A DNA stretch of 64,000 nucleotides, taken from the NCBI RefSeq assembly GCF_013401555.1, contig NZ_CP058552.1, positions 1,736,001 to 1,800,000 on the forward strand. Reading direction: 5' to 3'. A program made the translations under genes and the position numbers. The notes under the pieces were generated by a model, which saw only the letters and a list, made by a program, of their open reading frames with translations, did no database searches and had not been told where the DNA came from. Below are positions 52,527 to 61,734 of the stretch, piece by piece. Source of the stretch: Paenibacillus sp. E222 (lineage in GTDB: Bacteria > Bacillota > Bacilli > Paenibacillales > Paenibacillaceae). Numbering within the stretch: the first letter of the stretch is position 1; the number at the start of each line of letters is the position of its first letter.

Positions 52527-52735
52527 TAACGAACCTGGCATGTCTTATATGGGGTTATTTCATGTTTTCCCTATTCTAAAGAATCTCAGACATTTTATTT
52601 TGCTGATATCACCAATACTGCAGCCGTTCTGGGTGTATTTTTGAATAATAAAGTAGCTGGTGTTCGTTAGAAATTCCAAGCGGCTCTAATTGTCAGAATA
52701 GGGTGTCCTGGGTTCGTTAAAATTAGTGATAAGTG
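52527..52735. repeat. Intergenic repeat family B, copy 3
   Basis: ATTCTAACGAACC, GTGTTCGTTAGAAATTCC and CAGAATAGGGTGTCCTGGG before TTCGTTAAAAT repeat the word order of copies 1 and 2. The interior has diverged. No coding sequence is visible. Confidence 0.5.
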
Positions 52736-53051
52736 GTAGTCACCGTTCTCAGGCGAGCTTCTATACTTACTCTACTCTCAAAGCTATCCACAAACTCACT
52801 TGGTCGATACAAGTCACGCGGATCTTGGAATTTTGTGCTACAAGTTGAGGGTGTAATTCTTGATCCCCTTTTGTTTTGCTTGACTAACGTGTAAACTACA
52901 GGGTATGGAGAAGAAGAGCAACGGACCGATTGCTTTTTAAAAAATTCATTTCATAATCATGATTGATATACGGAAAACTAGTCTTGATTGAAGCCAAGTG
53001 AAAGCAATTATGAAATGGACTTATCTAAATGAATATACAGAGGTGTAACGA

Positions 53052-54611
53052 TTGGCAAACTTTGAACAACTGGGCATTCGCCCGGAATGGTGCGAGATCC
53101 TGAAACATCAGGGCATCGCCGTGCCGACTCCGGTACAGGAGCGTTCGATTCCGGTATTGCTGGGTGGGCGTGATATTATTGCTGAGGCACAGACGGGTAC
53201 AGGGAAAACGCTGGCTTTTTTGCTGCCGATTATTCAGAAAATTAACGTATCCGACCGCTCGCCGCAAGCACTGATTATTGCCCCTACGCGGGAGCTGGCG
53301 CTGCAAATTACGGAAGAAGCGAAGAAGCTGACTGCAAACGACGATAAGCTGCATGTTCTTGCGGTATACGGCGGACAAGATGTGGACAAGCAGCTCCGCA
53401 AACTGCAAAACGGTACACAGATCGTGATTGGTACGCCGGGACGTCTCCTGGACCATCTGCGTCGTGGCACGTTGAAGCTGGATAATGTGAAGAAACTTGT
53501 GTTGGATGAAGCTGACCAAATGCTGCACATGGGCTTCCTGGATGATGTGGAAACTATCCTTCGTGAACTGCCACACAAACGTCAGACGATGCTGTTCTCG
53601 GCAACGATGCCGAAAGGCATTCGCAACCTGGCGAAGAACTACATGAAAGACCCGGAAGATGTAAAAGTATCCTCCAAATCCGTGATTCCGATCAATCAGA
53701 TTCGCCAGCAGGTGCTGGAGTGTACGGATCGTGGCAAACTTGAGGCACTTCGCGGCATGATTGATACGTATCGCCCGTACCTGGCGATTGTTTTCTGCCG
53801 GACCAAGCGCCGTGCATCCAAGCTGAATGAAGATCTGCGTGAAGCAGGTTATGCGAGCGATGAACTTCATGGGGACCTGTCCCAATCCAAGCGTGAGAAT
53901 GTAATGAAAGCATTCCGCGACGCGAAATTGCAAATCCTCGTTGCTACGGATGTTGCTGCACGCGGACTGGATGTTGAAGGCGTAACGCATGTATTCAACT
54001 ACGATATGCCGCATGATGCGGAAAGCTATATCCACCGGATCGGCCGTACGGGTCGTGCAGGCGGCACGGGCCTTGCCGTGACATTTGCAACACAGCACGA
54101 CAGACCGGAGCTTGCTCGTATTGAGGAAGGCACCAATCAGAAGCTGTCCCGTATCCAGTGGACAAGTGAAGGTCCGGTAGCATCAACTGGAGCAAATAGA
54201 CGTTCCATCAACAGTCAGGGTGATGAAGAACGTTCTGGCGGACGCTCCGCTGGGACAGGCAGTGCCCGTCGTGGTGCAGGTCGTACCGGCCGCAGCGAAG
54301 GCGGACGTGGCGGTCGTGGTGGTTCCCGTGGCGGCGAAGGTGGACGCAGCGGTGGTCGTAGTGGCGGCCGCAGTGGCGACGAGCGCAGCGCAGGCCGTGG
54401 TTCCGCGCGCAGCAGCGACAGCAGTCGCGGTGCAGCGGGTCAAGGCGGGCGTGGTGCAGGTCGCAGCGGCGATGAGCGCAGCAGCGGCTGGGGCGGCCGT
54501 AGCGCCGATAAGCGCAGCTCCGGGCGCGGCAGTGAAGGTTCACGCCGGACGGACTCCGTAGGACGCGGGCCGGCCAAGAGCGACCGCCGCGATTCTCGTC
54601 GCGGACGGTAA
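53052..54611 (+). CDS. DEAD-box RNA helicase with long Arg/Gly-rich tail (CshA-like)
   Basis: A 519-residue ATP-dependent RNA helicase. All core motifs are present: Q motif region (TPVQERSIPVLL), AQTGTGKT, PTRELA, TPGR, DEAD, SAT, ARGLD and HRIGRTGR. From ~385 to the end the chain is low-complexity Arg/Gly/Ser with repeated GGR and RSGDERS units, an RNA-binding RGG-type tail much longer than in many CshA proteins. Family roles are mRNA turnover, ribosome assembly and cold adaptation. The start is TTG with AGAGGTG 7 nt upstream. Monocistronic with its own terminator. Confidence 0.94.
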   Translation: MANFEQLGIRPEWCEILKHQGIAVPTPVQERSIPVLLGGRDIIAEAQTGTGKTLAFLLPIIQKINVSDRSPQALIIAPTRELALQITEEAKKLTANDDKLHVLAVYGGQDVDKQLRKLQNGTQIVIGTPGRLLDHLRRGTLKLDNVKKLVLDEADQMLHMGFLDDVETILRELPHKRQTMLFSATMPKGIRNLAKNYMKDPEDVKVSSKSVIPINQIRQQVLECTDRGKLEALRGMIDTYRPYLAIVFCRTKRRASKLNEDLREAGYASDELHGDLSQSKRENVMKAFRDAKLQILVATDVAARGLDVEGVTHVFNYDMPHDAESYIHRIGRTGRAGGTGLAVTFATQHDRPELARIEEGTNQKLSRIQWTSEGPVASTGANRRSINSQGDEERSGGRSAGTGSARRGAGRTGRSEGGRGGRGGSRGGEGGRSGGRSGGRSGDERSAGRGSARSSDSSRGAAGQGGRGAGRSGDERSSGWGGRSADKRSSGRGSEGSRRTDSVGRGPAKSDRRDSRRGR

Positions 54612-54666
54612 ACGATCAAACCCATAACAAGTAGTTTGGAAGAACGCCATACATTTTCCAAATATC

Positions 54667-54706
54667 AAAACACCTCATCCTAGACCTAAGGATGGGGTGT
54701 TTTTTC
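54667..54706 (+). terminator. Terminator after helicase gene
   Basis: AAAACACCTCATCCT pairs with AGGATGGGGTGTTTT with one mismatch around GACCTA-type loop, then more T's. The A-rich 5' side lets it work for the convergent gene as well. Confidence 0.88.
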
Positions 54707-54844
54707 GTTGAAGCTTATATGATAAAAACTATACAATGTCACGTGTAATTCCAGTACGCATGCAGGGGTAAACGAATTGTGGTTCGTCTATATACAGGGA
54801 TTGAGTTTGCACTAATTTACATTTCGGTTCCATATACAACAGCT

Positions 54845-55777
54845 CTACACACGAACATCTGCGTATGAATCCCGATATTTCTCGTTATACACCCGAGTAA
54901 CCGATTCCGCCAGACCTCCACGTGCCTTACCCGGATACAGCTCCAGAGTTCGATAGAGCCGCATAAACCGATCTTTGGGCATAAAGCGGGCGTAGCGGGT
55001 AATAAGACTGGGGAACAACTCAATATATTTACTTTTGCGTACAGCAGCGGCGGCTACTGCCGTCAGAATCTGAATCCCGTTGTGCAGCTGCAAAATATTC
55101 ACTTCGTACGTGGCGACATATCGAATCGCATCTTCACGGACCAATTCGGGCTTCAGCCGTGCGATTTCACCGATATATTCAGCGAGCAGCCGCTCGAAGC
55201 TGTGCAGCAGCAGAGGTTTGAGCTGCAGGTCCATATCACTGCGCAGCACAAAGGATTGCAGCAGCGCAACCTGCTGCAGACGAATCCGGTCGTTATAGAC
55301 GAGTGAGCCGATCTCCCGGAGCATTTCGTAGGCTAGCGCTTCATCCTGCTTGCGTGCTTCAGCGACAAGGGCCCAATTTCGGTTAATGCCCTGGCGAATT
55401 GCTTCCTCATCCTGATGCAGCATGCGTTTGAGTTCACGCTGCTGTTCGACCTGGAACGATCGCTTTTGCATGAAGATCAATCCAATCAGGAGCAGCAGTG
55501 AGATGCTGGCCGCCGCCATCGTTTGGTCTATGGTTTCACCAAAATAGGTGGCCGCTGCACCAAGGATTACCGTGATAAACAGGTCGCGTGCAATCCGACG
55601 TTTCACGCGGGAAGAGGCGCGTTCTTCCACTGTGGCAAGGGTGTCGCGCCCACAGGCAGTACAGTGATCCTCCCACAGGCAGGTATACTGGCCGCATCGT
55701 TTGCAGACACGCAACTTTTGAAACGCATGCGTTGTTCTTATAAAAGGTCTGATGGATACAACTTGTTTATTGCTCAT
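54845..55777 (-). CDS. Zinc-ribbon membrane protein of unknown function
   Basis: A 310-residue protein I do not recognise as a named family. Residues ~25-45 form a four-Cys zinc ribbon (CKRCGQYTCLWEDHCTACG). One or two membrane helices follow at ~65-105 (DLFITVILGAAATYFGE; MAAASISLLLLIGLIFMQ). The remainder is a long alpha-helical cytosolic region that looks like helical repeats (LLLHSFERLLAEYIGEIARL). The ATG lies 2 nt after the stop of the 47-residue peptide gene and its ribosome site would lie within that gene, so the two are coupled. Position next to the VWA/tubulin-like cluster may be meaningful but transcription is opposite. Confidence 0.7.
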   Translation of the reverse strand: MSNKQVVSIRPFIRTTHAFQKLRVCKRCGQYTCLWEDHCTACGRDTLATVEERASSRVKRRIARDLFITVILGAAATYFGETIDQTMAAASISLLLLIGLIFMQKRSFQVEQQRELKRMLHQDEEAIRQGINRNWALVAEARKQDEALAYEMLREIGSLVYNDRIRLQQVALLQSFVLRSDMDLQLKPLLLHSFERLLAEYIGEIARLKPELVREDAIRYVATYEVNILQLHNGIQILTAVAAAAVRKSKYIELFPSLITRYARFMPKDRFMRLYRTLELYPGKARGGLAESVTRVYNEKYRDSYADVRV

Positions 55778-55779
55778 GG

Positions 55780-55923
55780 TCAATCACGCTCGCCATTCAG
55801 AATAGTGTAGAGGGTTCGATCGGCATCTTCCCGAGAAACGGGTTTGCGCCGATGAAGCAGGAACGCAATCACCTTTATAATGACAAAAAGAAACAATATG
55901 GCGAGGCATCCGTATGTAACCAT
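55780..55923 (-). CDS. Small single-helix membrane protein, 47 residues
   Basis: Too short for ordinary gene calling. It reads MVTYGCLAILFLFVIIKVIA then FLLHRRKPVSREDADRTLYT and ILNGERD: one hydrophobic helix with Arg/Lys right after it and a polar tail, so the N-terminus should face out. AAAGGA lies 7 nt before the ATG. The stop is 2 nt before the start of the zinc-ribbon membrane gene. Likely a partner or regulator of that protein. No family recognised. Confidence 0.7.
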   Translation of the reverse strand: MVTYGCLAILFLFVIIKVIAFLLHRRKPVSREDADRTLYTILNGERD

Positions 55924-56313
55924 AATCCGTTCCTTTCTATGGCTTGATCATTTTGCTTATGTTGTAAGATGAACTATTGTTTGCACACCCGAGCCATTTC
56001 GATGGCAGAACAACCTTTCTGACCTCTCCGTTAGCGTGTGATTCTTATATTCATCTTATAAACGATAATGTTTACTGATCAAGCATCGTTATATTGCAGT
56101 TTGCTGGCAATAACTATATCATATTTCCATAGTTGGAACTTTCATGCCAGCTACTGACATGAATTCGTCGATTTTTGTCAGTCATTACAAAACTGTAACT
56201 GAAGATAGGGGTGCTTTTCAGAATTTATTAGTAGACTGTTAAGATTTCCTTAAGGCTTGACGCCTATAATAAACTATTCCCATTTTAATCTCAAACGTGA
56301 AGGAGTACACCCA
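55924..56313. other. Gene-free divergent region before the VWA gene
   Basis: Two inverted repeats are visible: CTGACA (56,154-56,159) with TGTCAG (56,176-56,181), and AACTAT/ATAGTT near 56,112-56,135. TATAAT at 56,265 has no good -35 partner. No gene or RNA recognised. Confidence 0.35.
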
Positions 56314-58107
56314 ATGCTGCGGACAAGCAAAATACGCTGGCTCAGCGGAACTCTGGTTCTGCTGGCATTTCTAACGCTGCTGCTACCTCAGGCGTTGCTG
56401 CCACATGCTGCAGCGGCTCAGGCACAGACAAGCGGAATCGATGCGGTACTTGTAGCCGATGTCAGTAATTCAATGAATACAAGTGACCGTGACAAGATCA
56501 GCAATGAAGCCATGAAAATGTTTATTGATATGCTGCCGGTCCAGGGGGACAAGGTAGGGATTGTTGCTTACACCGATCAGGTGGAGCGGGAAAAGGCATT
56601 GCTGGAGATTCAGTCCGATGCGGACAAGAGCAGCCTGAAAGATTTTATAGATCAGCTCGGCCGAGGGCCATATACCGATATCTCTGTCGGGGTGGCTGAA
56701 GCGGTGAATGTGCTGAACCATGGAGCAGACGCATCTCACTCGCCAATGATCGTGCTGCTGGCTGACGGCAACAACGATTTTAACAAAACTAAAGGTCGCA
56801 CCCAGTCTCAGTCCGATGCGGATTTGGCAAAGGCCGTCAAGGAAGCACAAGATCAGGGGATTCCCGTCTATACGATTGGACTGAACGCAGACGGCAAACT
56901 GAACAAGGACGCACTTGCAGATCTGGCTCAGCAGACCGGAGGCAAGTCCTTTATCACAGATACACCGGATGATCTGCCACAGATTCTGAGTGAGATTTTC
57001 GCCGATCATGCCAAACTGAATGTCGTGAAGCTGCCCTCCATTACAGGAAACGGCAGTTATCAGGAAGTTACCGTGAACGTACCGAACGACAGTGTACTTG
57101 AAGCCAACATCTCGATTATGTCTTCAAAGCAAGTCCAGATTGAATTAACCGATCCTTCCGGCAAGGCCGTAGCCTTGAACTCTGACACTGCCAAGCTCTC
57201 GACTTCAAAGAGTTATTCCTTGGTGAAGCTGCTCAAGCCCCAGGAAGGCGACTGGAAACTTCGGGTAAAAGGGGCTCCGAAAGACAGCATCGATATCAAC
57301 CTGTTGTTCAACTATGATCTCCAGCTCGTCGTGGACCCAATTAAGACCAAGTCCTATACGAAGGGTGACAAAGTCGATCTGACTGCCAAGCTGGAGAATG
57401 GGGGACAACCGCTGCAGGATAATGACCTGTATGCCGATATGAAGGCGACATTGGTCGTAAACGATCAGGATACAGGTAAAAGCACAGAACAGCCGCTTGA
57501 AAACACGGGTACCGGGTTCGCCGGAACGTTTGAAGTGCCGGACAACCATAACTACGAGCTTGTTATCCGTGCAGAAGAAGACAGCTTCTACCGGGAAAGT
57601 GCTCCAATTATGATCAATGCGGGCGGAGCAGCTGGTAGCGGAACTCAGCCAACGACGCCTGCGGGCGAGCAGGACAAGCCATTTCCATGGATACCTGTTA
57701 TTTTGGGCGTGATCGCATTGATCGTGGTAGCTGTGGGTGTCTGGTTCCTGCTAGGCTGGTTGAAACGCAAAAACCGTGGATTTGTCGGACAGATGGTTGT
57801 CGAAATTCGTGATGAGAATACCGGGGACAAGTCGTACCCGCAATATAAAAAGCTGACATCCTTCCGGGGCAGATTCCATCTGCACCAGCTGTTACAGCTG
57901 GACCCTGAATTGAAGGAAACCGAGAAATATGTATTTACGCCCAGCAATGGGGATCGAATTATAATCCGCAACACTGCAGGTGGAACGCTGGAGAAATCCG
58001 GCCGTGCCGTTGATGCAAGCTCAGGCGTTGAACTGAAGAACGGTGACCGACTGAGCATCCCGCTGCAACAGGCGGACAAAACGATTTTGATCGAGTACTT
58101 GGTCTGA
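56314..58107 (+). CDS. Membrane-anchored VWA-domain protein
   Basis: A 597-residue secreted, membrane-anchored protein. A signal peptide (LSGTLVLLAFLTLLLPQALL, AAAAQA) leads to a VWA domain with the metal-binding MIDAS: DVSNSMN, Thr in GPYTDISVG and Asp in LLADGNND. Two beta-rich extracellular domains follow. A membrane helix near 480 (WIPVILGVIALIVVAVGVWF) ends in Arg/Lys, then a ~110-residue cytosolic beta domain (GDRIIIRNTAGGTL; NGDRLSIPLQQADKTILIEY) resembling an FHA-like or YscD-like fold. AAGGAG precedes the ATG. Followed by a tubulin-like gene; the pair suggests an envelope system linking an outside sensor to a cytoskeletal GTPase. Confidence 0.88.
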   Translation: MLRTSKIRWLSGTLVLLAFLTLLLPQALLPHAAAAQAQTSGIDAVLVADVSNSMNTSDRDKISNEAMKMFIDMLPVQGDKVGIVAYTDQVEREKALLEIQSDADKSSLKDFIDQLGRGPYTDISVGVAEAVNVLNHGADASHSPMIVLLADGNNDFNKTKGRTQSQSDADLAKAVKEAQDQGIPVYTIGLNADGKLNKDALADLAQQTGGKSFITDTPDDLPQILSEIFADHAKLNVVKLPSITGNGSYQEVTVNVPNDSVLEANISIMSSKQVQIELTDPSGKAVALNSDTAKLSTSKSYSLVKLLKPQEGDWKLRVKGAPKDSIDINLLFNYDLQLVVDPIKTKSYTKGDKVDLTAKLENGGQPLQDNDLYADMKATLVVNDQDTGKSTEQPLENTGTGFAGTFEVPDNHNYELVIRAEEDSFYRESAPIMINAGGAAGSGTQPTTPAGEQDKPFPWIPVILGVIALIVVAVGVWFLLGWLKRKNRGFVGQMVVEIRDENTGDKSYPQYKKLTSFRGRFHLHQLLQLDPELKETEKYVFTPSNGDRIIIRNTAGGTLEKSGRAVDASSGVELKNGDRLSIPLQQADKTILIEYLV

Positions 58108-58157
58108 AAATGATTGCCAATAGAAGTTGGAATAACCGTTTACACAAGAACGTAGAG

Positions 58158-58278
58158 GGCAGAAAAAAGCTGAAGAAGCGAAGCGCTCGCCTTTATCACC
58201 AGATTTTCACCTTTGAAAAAGAGAATCAAAAAATCTGGGGATAACAGCGATCGGAAGGTTGTTCTGTCATCGGAGTGG
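58158..58278. repeat. Intergenic repeat family A, copy 2
   Basis: GGCAGAAAAAAGC, GAAGAAGCGAAGCGCTCGCC, AAAAAATCTGGGGATAACAG, CGATCGGAAGG and TTGTTCTGTCATCGGAGTGG follow the same order as copy 1 at 913-1075. It lies between the VWA and tubulin-like genes and may influence their co-transcription. No coding potential. Confidence 0.6.
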
Positions 58279-58330
58279 CAAGTGTAATCATGTGTAGTTC
58301 CGACTGCGTTAACTAAAGGGAGGACAACGA

Positions 58331-61300
58331 ATGAAACCGATTGTTAGAGAACATATTCAGCAACTGGATGTATCGCTTGGCGGAGGGATTGTCAGTGAGA
58401 AAATCAGAGTCGATACAATTGATAACCCGATTCTGATTATCGGTCTTGGAGGAACAGGTATTGATGCGCTGTTGCGTCTTAAATACCAGATTAACCGACG
58501 TTTCAAGCTGCCGCAGGACCCGGTATCTAAGAAAAAAATGGACAAACCGTCAAACGTGGAGTTTCTTGCTTTTGAAACGAATGAACAGGATCGCGCCAAA
58601 AAGTATAAAGGCATCGGACTTGATCCAATTAATGAATTCGTATTGCTGTCCAATGCCGAGATTGGGGGACTGCTTCAGAACCGCAGCGTATTGGAGCCGT
58701 ACATTACGGACTGGCTGTCTCCGGAGCTGAGCATCACCGATGGCATGAACGGAGCCGCAGGGGTGCGTCAGGCTGGACGTCTGCTGCTGTTTACGAAGAT
58801 TAACCAGGTCGTACAGGCGATCGACAAAAAGATCAAAACATTATCTGTAGGCACCAACAAAAAACTGATGGTGTTCCTGCTGACAGGTCTTTCCGGCGGT
58901 ACAGGCAGTGGTTGTTTCCTCGATATCTCCTATATCGTGCGCGGGATTATCGAACGTGATCACGGCTCTGCCGGGATTGACCGCGTGAATACGCTTGGTT
59001 ATCTGTTCACCCCAGACGTGAATCTGTCCAACAAAAGCTTGAGTGAACACACTCGTGAATATATCCGCAAGAATGGATACGCTGCGCTCAAGGAATTGGA
59101 TTACTGGATGAACGTGGATAGCCGGGGAGAGCGTTTCTCTCAGAAATACGGCAATATTCTGACCGTAAATTCACCGCTGCCGCCTTTCAACCTGTGTCAT
59201 CTGATTTCCGCAACCAACACGGAAGGCAAACTGCTGGAGAACGCCTATGATTACTGCATGAACGTCACCGCCGAGAACATCACTAACTTTATGGCGAGTG
59301 AGGAAAAGCAATCCGGCGAGGAGTTTGCCATCCACGATTATATTAGCAACATTCGCACGAACATTGCACAGATGAACAAAGCCTATCCGGCCAACTATGA
59401 TTACAACATTATCGGTGCATCCTCAGCGGTACTGCCGATTGAAGAAATGACGACTTATCTGGCTTACCGCATGTTCGACAAAATGAACACCATGTTCTCC
59501 AAAGCGCCAAACCAGGAGGATACCGAGAAATTTGCCCGCAAGCTCGGCATTGATCTCGAAAGTGTGGTCAAGTCCTTTGAAGCCCGTGTGCCGGAGCCGC
59601 TCCCAGGTTATCAGAACAGCGAGCGTCTGTCCTATGGCAATGTGGTGAAATCACAGGTTGTGAACATGGATACCGAATTGGAGCAGAACTTCCTGGCTCG
59701 TGCCCGTGAGGAATATATCAAGGCGAAGAAACAGCTGCCGGGTGAGATTGCGGGTCAGTTCACCGAACAGATCCGCCGTATGTTTTTGCATCCTGAACAG
59801 GGTCCGTTCTATGTCTCCCGTCTGATCTACACGGAAAAAGGCTTCTGTGTACTGAAGATGATTCAGTCGTACATTGAAACCCTGCGTGAGAATGCCTTCC
59901 GCATTCCACGTGACATTGAGGCCGCTCAGGAGCAGTCCGAAGAGAAGCTGGGCGATGCGAAGAGTGCGTTTGTCTCCAAAGAGAAGAAGAAGAATGCTTA
60001 TATTGAAGCAAAAATTCATGAGTACTGGCTGCATGCCGATGTGGAACGCAACGATCAGATGATCGAGTTCTACGAGGACCTGTACGAATTGCTGAACCAG
60101 GAGAACAGCCGCATTTATAACGTATTTACCGAAACGCTGAACGCACTCAGCTCGATCTTCTCCAAAAACGGGGATATCCTTACACGCGGCGAAGAACAGT
60201 CCGATCATAAAGGCAACAAAACGTATTACTGGAACGTTGTAAGTGTGCCGGATATCGTCAGTGTGGTGGATGGACTGCTGGACAAGCGCGATACGGATGA
60301 CCTGATCCGCGACTTCTCGCGTGAATTGCTGGAGAACTCCAGCCAGTGGGTGAAAGAGAATGAGATCGATATCGTCAGCTCCATCTCTGATTTCCTGACC
60401 GAGAAGTTCGGAGATCTGATTACCCGCTCGATGGAGGACTTCCTGGTTATCAAATATGGACAGGACGAGTCGGTCGAGAAATTCGTGGAACGCTTCATTG
60501 CAGGCAAACTGGATGATGAGGCCGTTCCGGTGTTCAATCTGAGCAACAGCACAGGCAGTCTGCATTTCCCATCCTGGGGATTCGTATCTGTGCCGGCACA
60601 GGCGCCGGGCATTCTGAGAGGGATTCGCAATTATCAGAATAATGCGGTGGGCAAATCTCATTTTACCGTTAAGGAAAGTGAAGTGCGCAACCGGATCTTC
60701 TGGCTGAACACTCGCAACGGGGTACCATTGTTTGTGTACACACCACTCAAAGTATATGAGGAAAGTTATGAACGTACCATTTTGGACAAAGAAGGTATCG
60801 GACGCCATCTGGTGCAAACCGAAAAGAATAACTGGACCTATCTGCCGTCGCCAATTCCAGAAAAGTCATGGGGAGATGTGTACGAGAACGCCCGGGTGAA
60901 GCAGTACAACGCCCGTGTACGTACCGAATTCGAGCAGGCGCTTGGATACAACATTGTGACAGCCAAATCCATTGATGAGAATACAAGCAACCGCTATGCA
61001 ATTGTGACAACAGAAACGTTTGACCTGTCTGCGAAGCTGGGTGCCTACGACATGCGCCTGACGTCCACCACGCCGAACCTGGGTGAAGTGAAGCGGGCAG
61101 TCATGGAATTGAAACGCCTGCAATCCGAAGGATTGCCACGGGTGTCGGTGAAGGACATTTTCGGAAGTATTAATGAAGATATGGCCAAAGAAAACCTGGT
61201 GCGTTCCCCGCAGCTGATCGCGCGGGTACGTGAAGAACTGGCGAAGATGAACGCCATCTCGGCCAAAGTCGCCGAGCTGGAAGGCATTCTCGCCCAGCAT

Positions 61301-61720
61301 CAGGACGAGGAGCAGTGGTATGACCGCTTCATCGAAGCACTCTACACGGATACCATCGTGAAGAAGGGTGCGCTGTACGTCTATGACCGTGATCCGGAAG
61401 AAGATGCATGGGAGCCGTTTGCGAACCTGATGAAGAGCCGTAACTTTGCTGAATATGAAGTGTTTGGCAACTTCCGTGGATTGGCAGAGAAGGATCGCAG
61501 CACATTGCTGCGCAAAGCGTCCCGCCGTGATAACGACCTCACCGCTTCCGAAGATATCACGCCACTGCTTACGAAATTGGATGATCTGGCTGCATTGTTC
61601 ATGGAGTCCCGTGATCGTCTGGAATACGAGCGAGTGGAACTGGCGAACGGGGAAGACATCTACCAGTTCTACAGAACGATGTCATCGAAACTGAATGACA
61701 TTCGCAGAAGGCTGAAGTAA
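58331..61720 (+). CDS. Tubulin/FtsZ-like protein (Tubulin_2 family), 1129 residues
   Basis: A very large cytosolic protein. The N-terminal third has the GTP-binding layout of the tubulin superfamily: first loop ILIIGLGGTGIDALLRLKY (Gly-rich, residues ~35-52), FLAFETNEQD, and the signature loop LTGLSGGTGSGCFLDISYIV (GGTGSG at 189-194). Residues ~270-1129 are a long mostly alpha-helical extension with coiled-coil stretches, not found in FtsZ. GGGAGG lies 7 nt before the ATG. Proteins of this kind occur near VWA membrane proteins, as here. A filament-forming or membrane-remodelling role is inferred; no function is shown by sequence. Confidence 0.85.
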   Translation: MKPIVREHIQQLDVSLGGGIVSEKIRVDTIDNPILIIGLGGTGIDALLRLKYQINRRFKLPQDPVSKKKMDKPSNVEFLAFETNEQDRAKKYKGIGLDPINEFVLLSNAEIGGLLQNRSVLEPYITDWLSPELSITDGMNGAAGVRQAGRLLLFTKINQVVQAIDKKIKTLSVGTNKKLMVFLLTGLSGGTGSGCFLDISYIVRGIIERDHGSAGIDRVNTLGYLFTPDVNLSNKSLSEHTREYIRKNGYAALKELDYWMNVDSRGERFSQKYGNILTVNSPLPPFNLCHLISATNTEGKLLENAYDYCMNVTAENITNFMASEEKQSGEEFAIHDYISNIRTNIAQMNKAYPANYDYNIIGASSAVLPIEEMTTYLAYRMFDKMNTMFSKAPNQEDTEKFARKLGIDLESVVKSFEARVPEPLPGYQNSERLSYGNVVKSQVVNMDTELEQNFLARAREEYIKAKKQLPGEIAGQFTEQIRRMFLHPEQGPFYVSRLIYTEKGFCVLKMIQSYIETLRENAFRIPRDIEAAQEQSEEKLGDAKSAFVSKEKKKNAYIEAKIHEYWLHADVERNDQMIEFYEDLYELLNQENSRIYNVFTETLNALSSIFSKNGDILTRGEEQSDHKGNKTYYWNVVSVPDIVSVVDGLLDKRDTDDLIRDFSRELLENSSQWVKENEIDIVSSISDFLTEKFGDLITRSMEDFLVIKYGQDESVEKFVERFIAGKLDDEAVPVFNLSNSTGSLHFPSWGFVSVPAQAPGILRGIRNYQNNAVGKSHFTVKESEVRNRIFWLNTRNGVPLFVYTPLKVYEESYERTILDKEGIGRHLVQTEKNNWTYLPSPIPEKSWGDVYENARVKQYNARVRTEFEQALGYNIVTAKSIDENTSNRYAIVTTETFDLSAKLGAYDMRLTSTTPNLGEVKRAVMELKRLQSEGLPRVSVKDIFGSINEDMAKENLVRSPQLIARVREELAKMNAISAKVAELEGILAQHQDEEQWYDRFIEALYTDTIVKKGALYVYDRDPEEDAWEPFANLMKSRNFAEYEVFGNFRGLAEKDRSTLLRKASRRDNDLTASEDITPLLTKLDDLAALFMESRDRLEYERVELANGEDIYQFYRTMSSKLNDIRRRLK

Positions 61721-61734
61721 GGGTGGCGGCCGGG

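Larger units (their letters stand above)
52400..53051 (+). other. Gene-free region before the DEAD-box helicase gene
   Basis: It contains the SulP terminator, repeat family B copy 3 and ~310 nt of leader before the helicase. A weak promoter-like pair (TTGACT at 52,880 and TATGGA at 52,904) would give a ~140-nt untranslated leader, a common design for cold-induced helicases; I see no conserved cold-shock box. Confidence 0.35.

Noticed and set aside
53025..54098. 357-codon antisense frame over the helicase gene
   Set aside because: Shadow of the DEAD-box core; sequence is Arg/His/Cys-rich without any recognisable domain.
54208..54561. Several long Ala/Arg/Thr-rich frames over the helicase tail
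   Set aside because: They arise from the GGC/CGT-rich repeat that encodes the RGG tail and are low-complexity in all frames.
59651..60817. 388-codon frame opposite the tubulin-like gene
   Set aside because: Antisense shadow of a long, GC-balanced gene; no ribosome site and a His/Phe-rich, unnatural composition.
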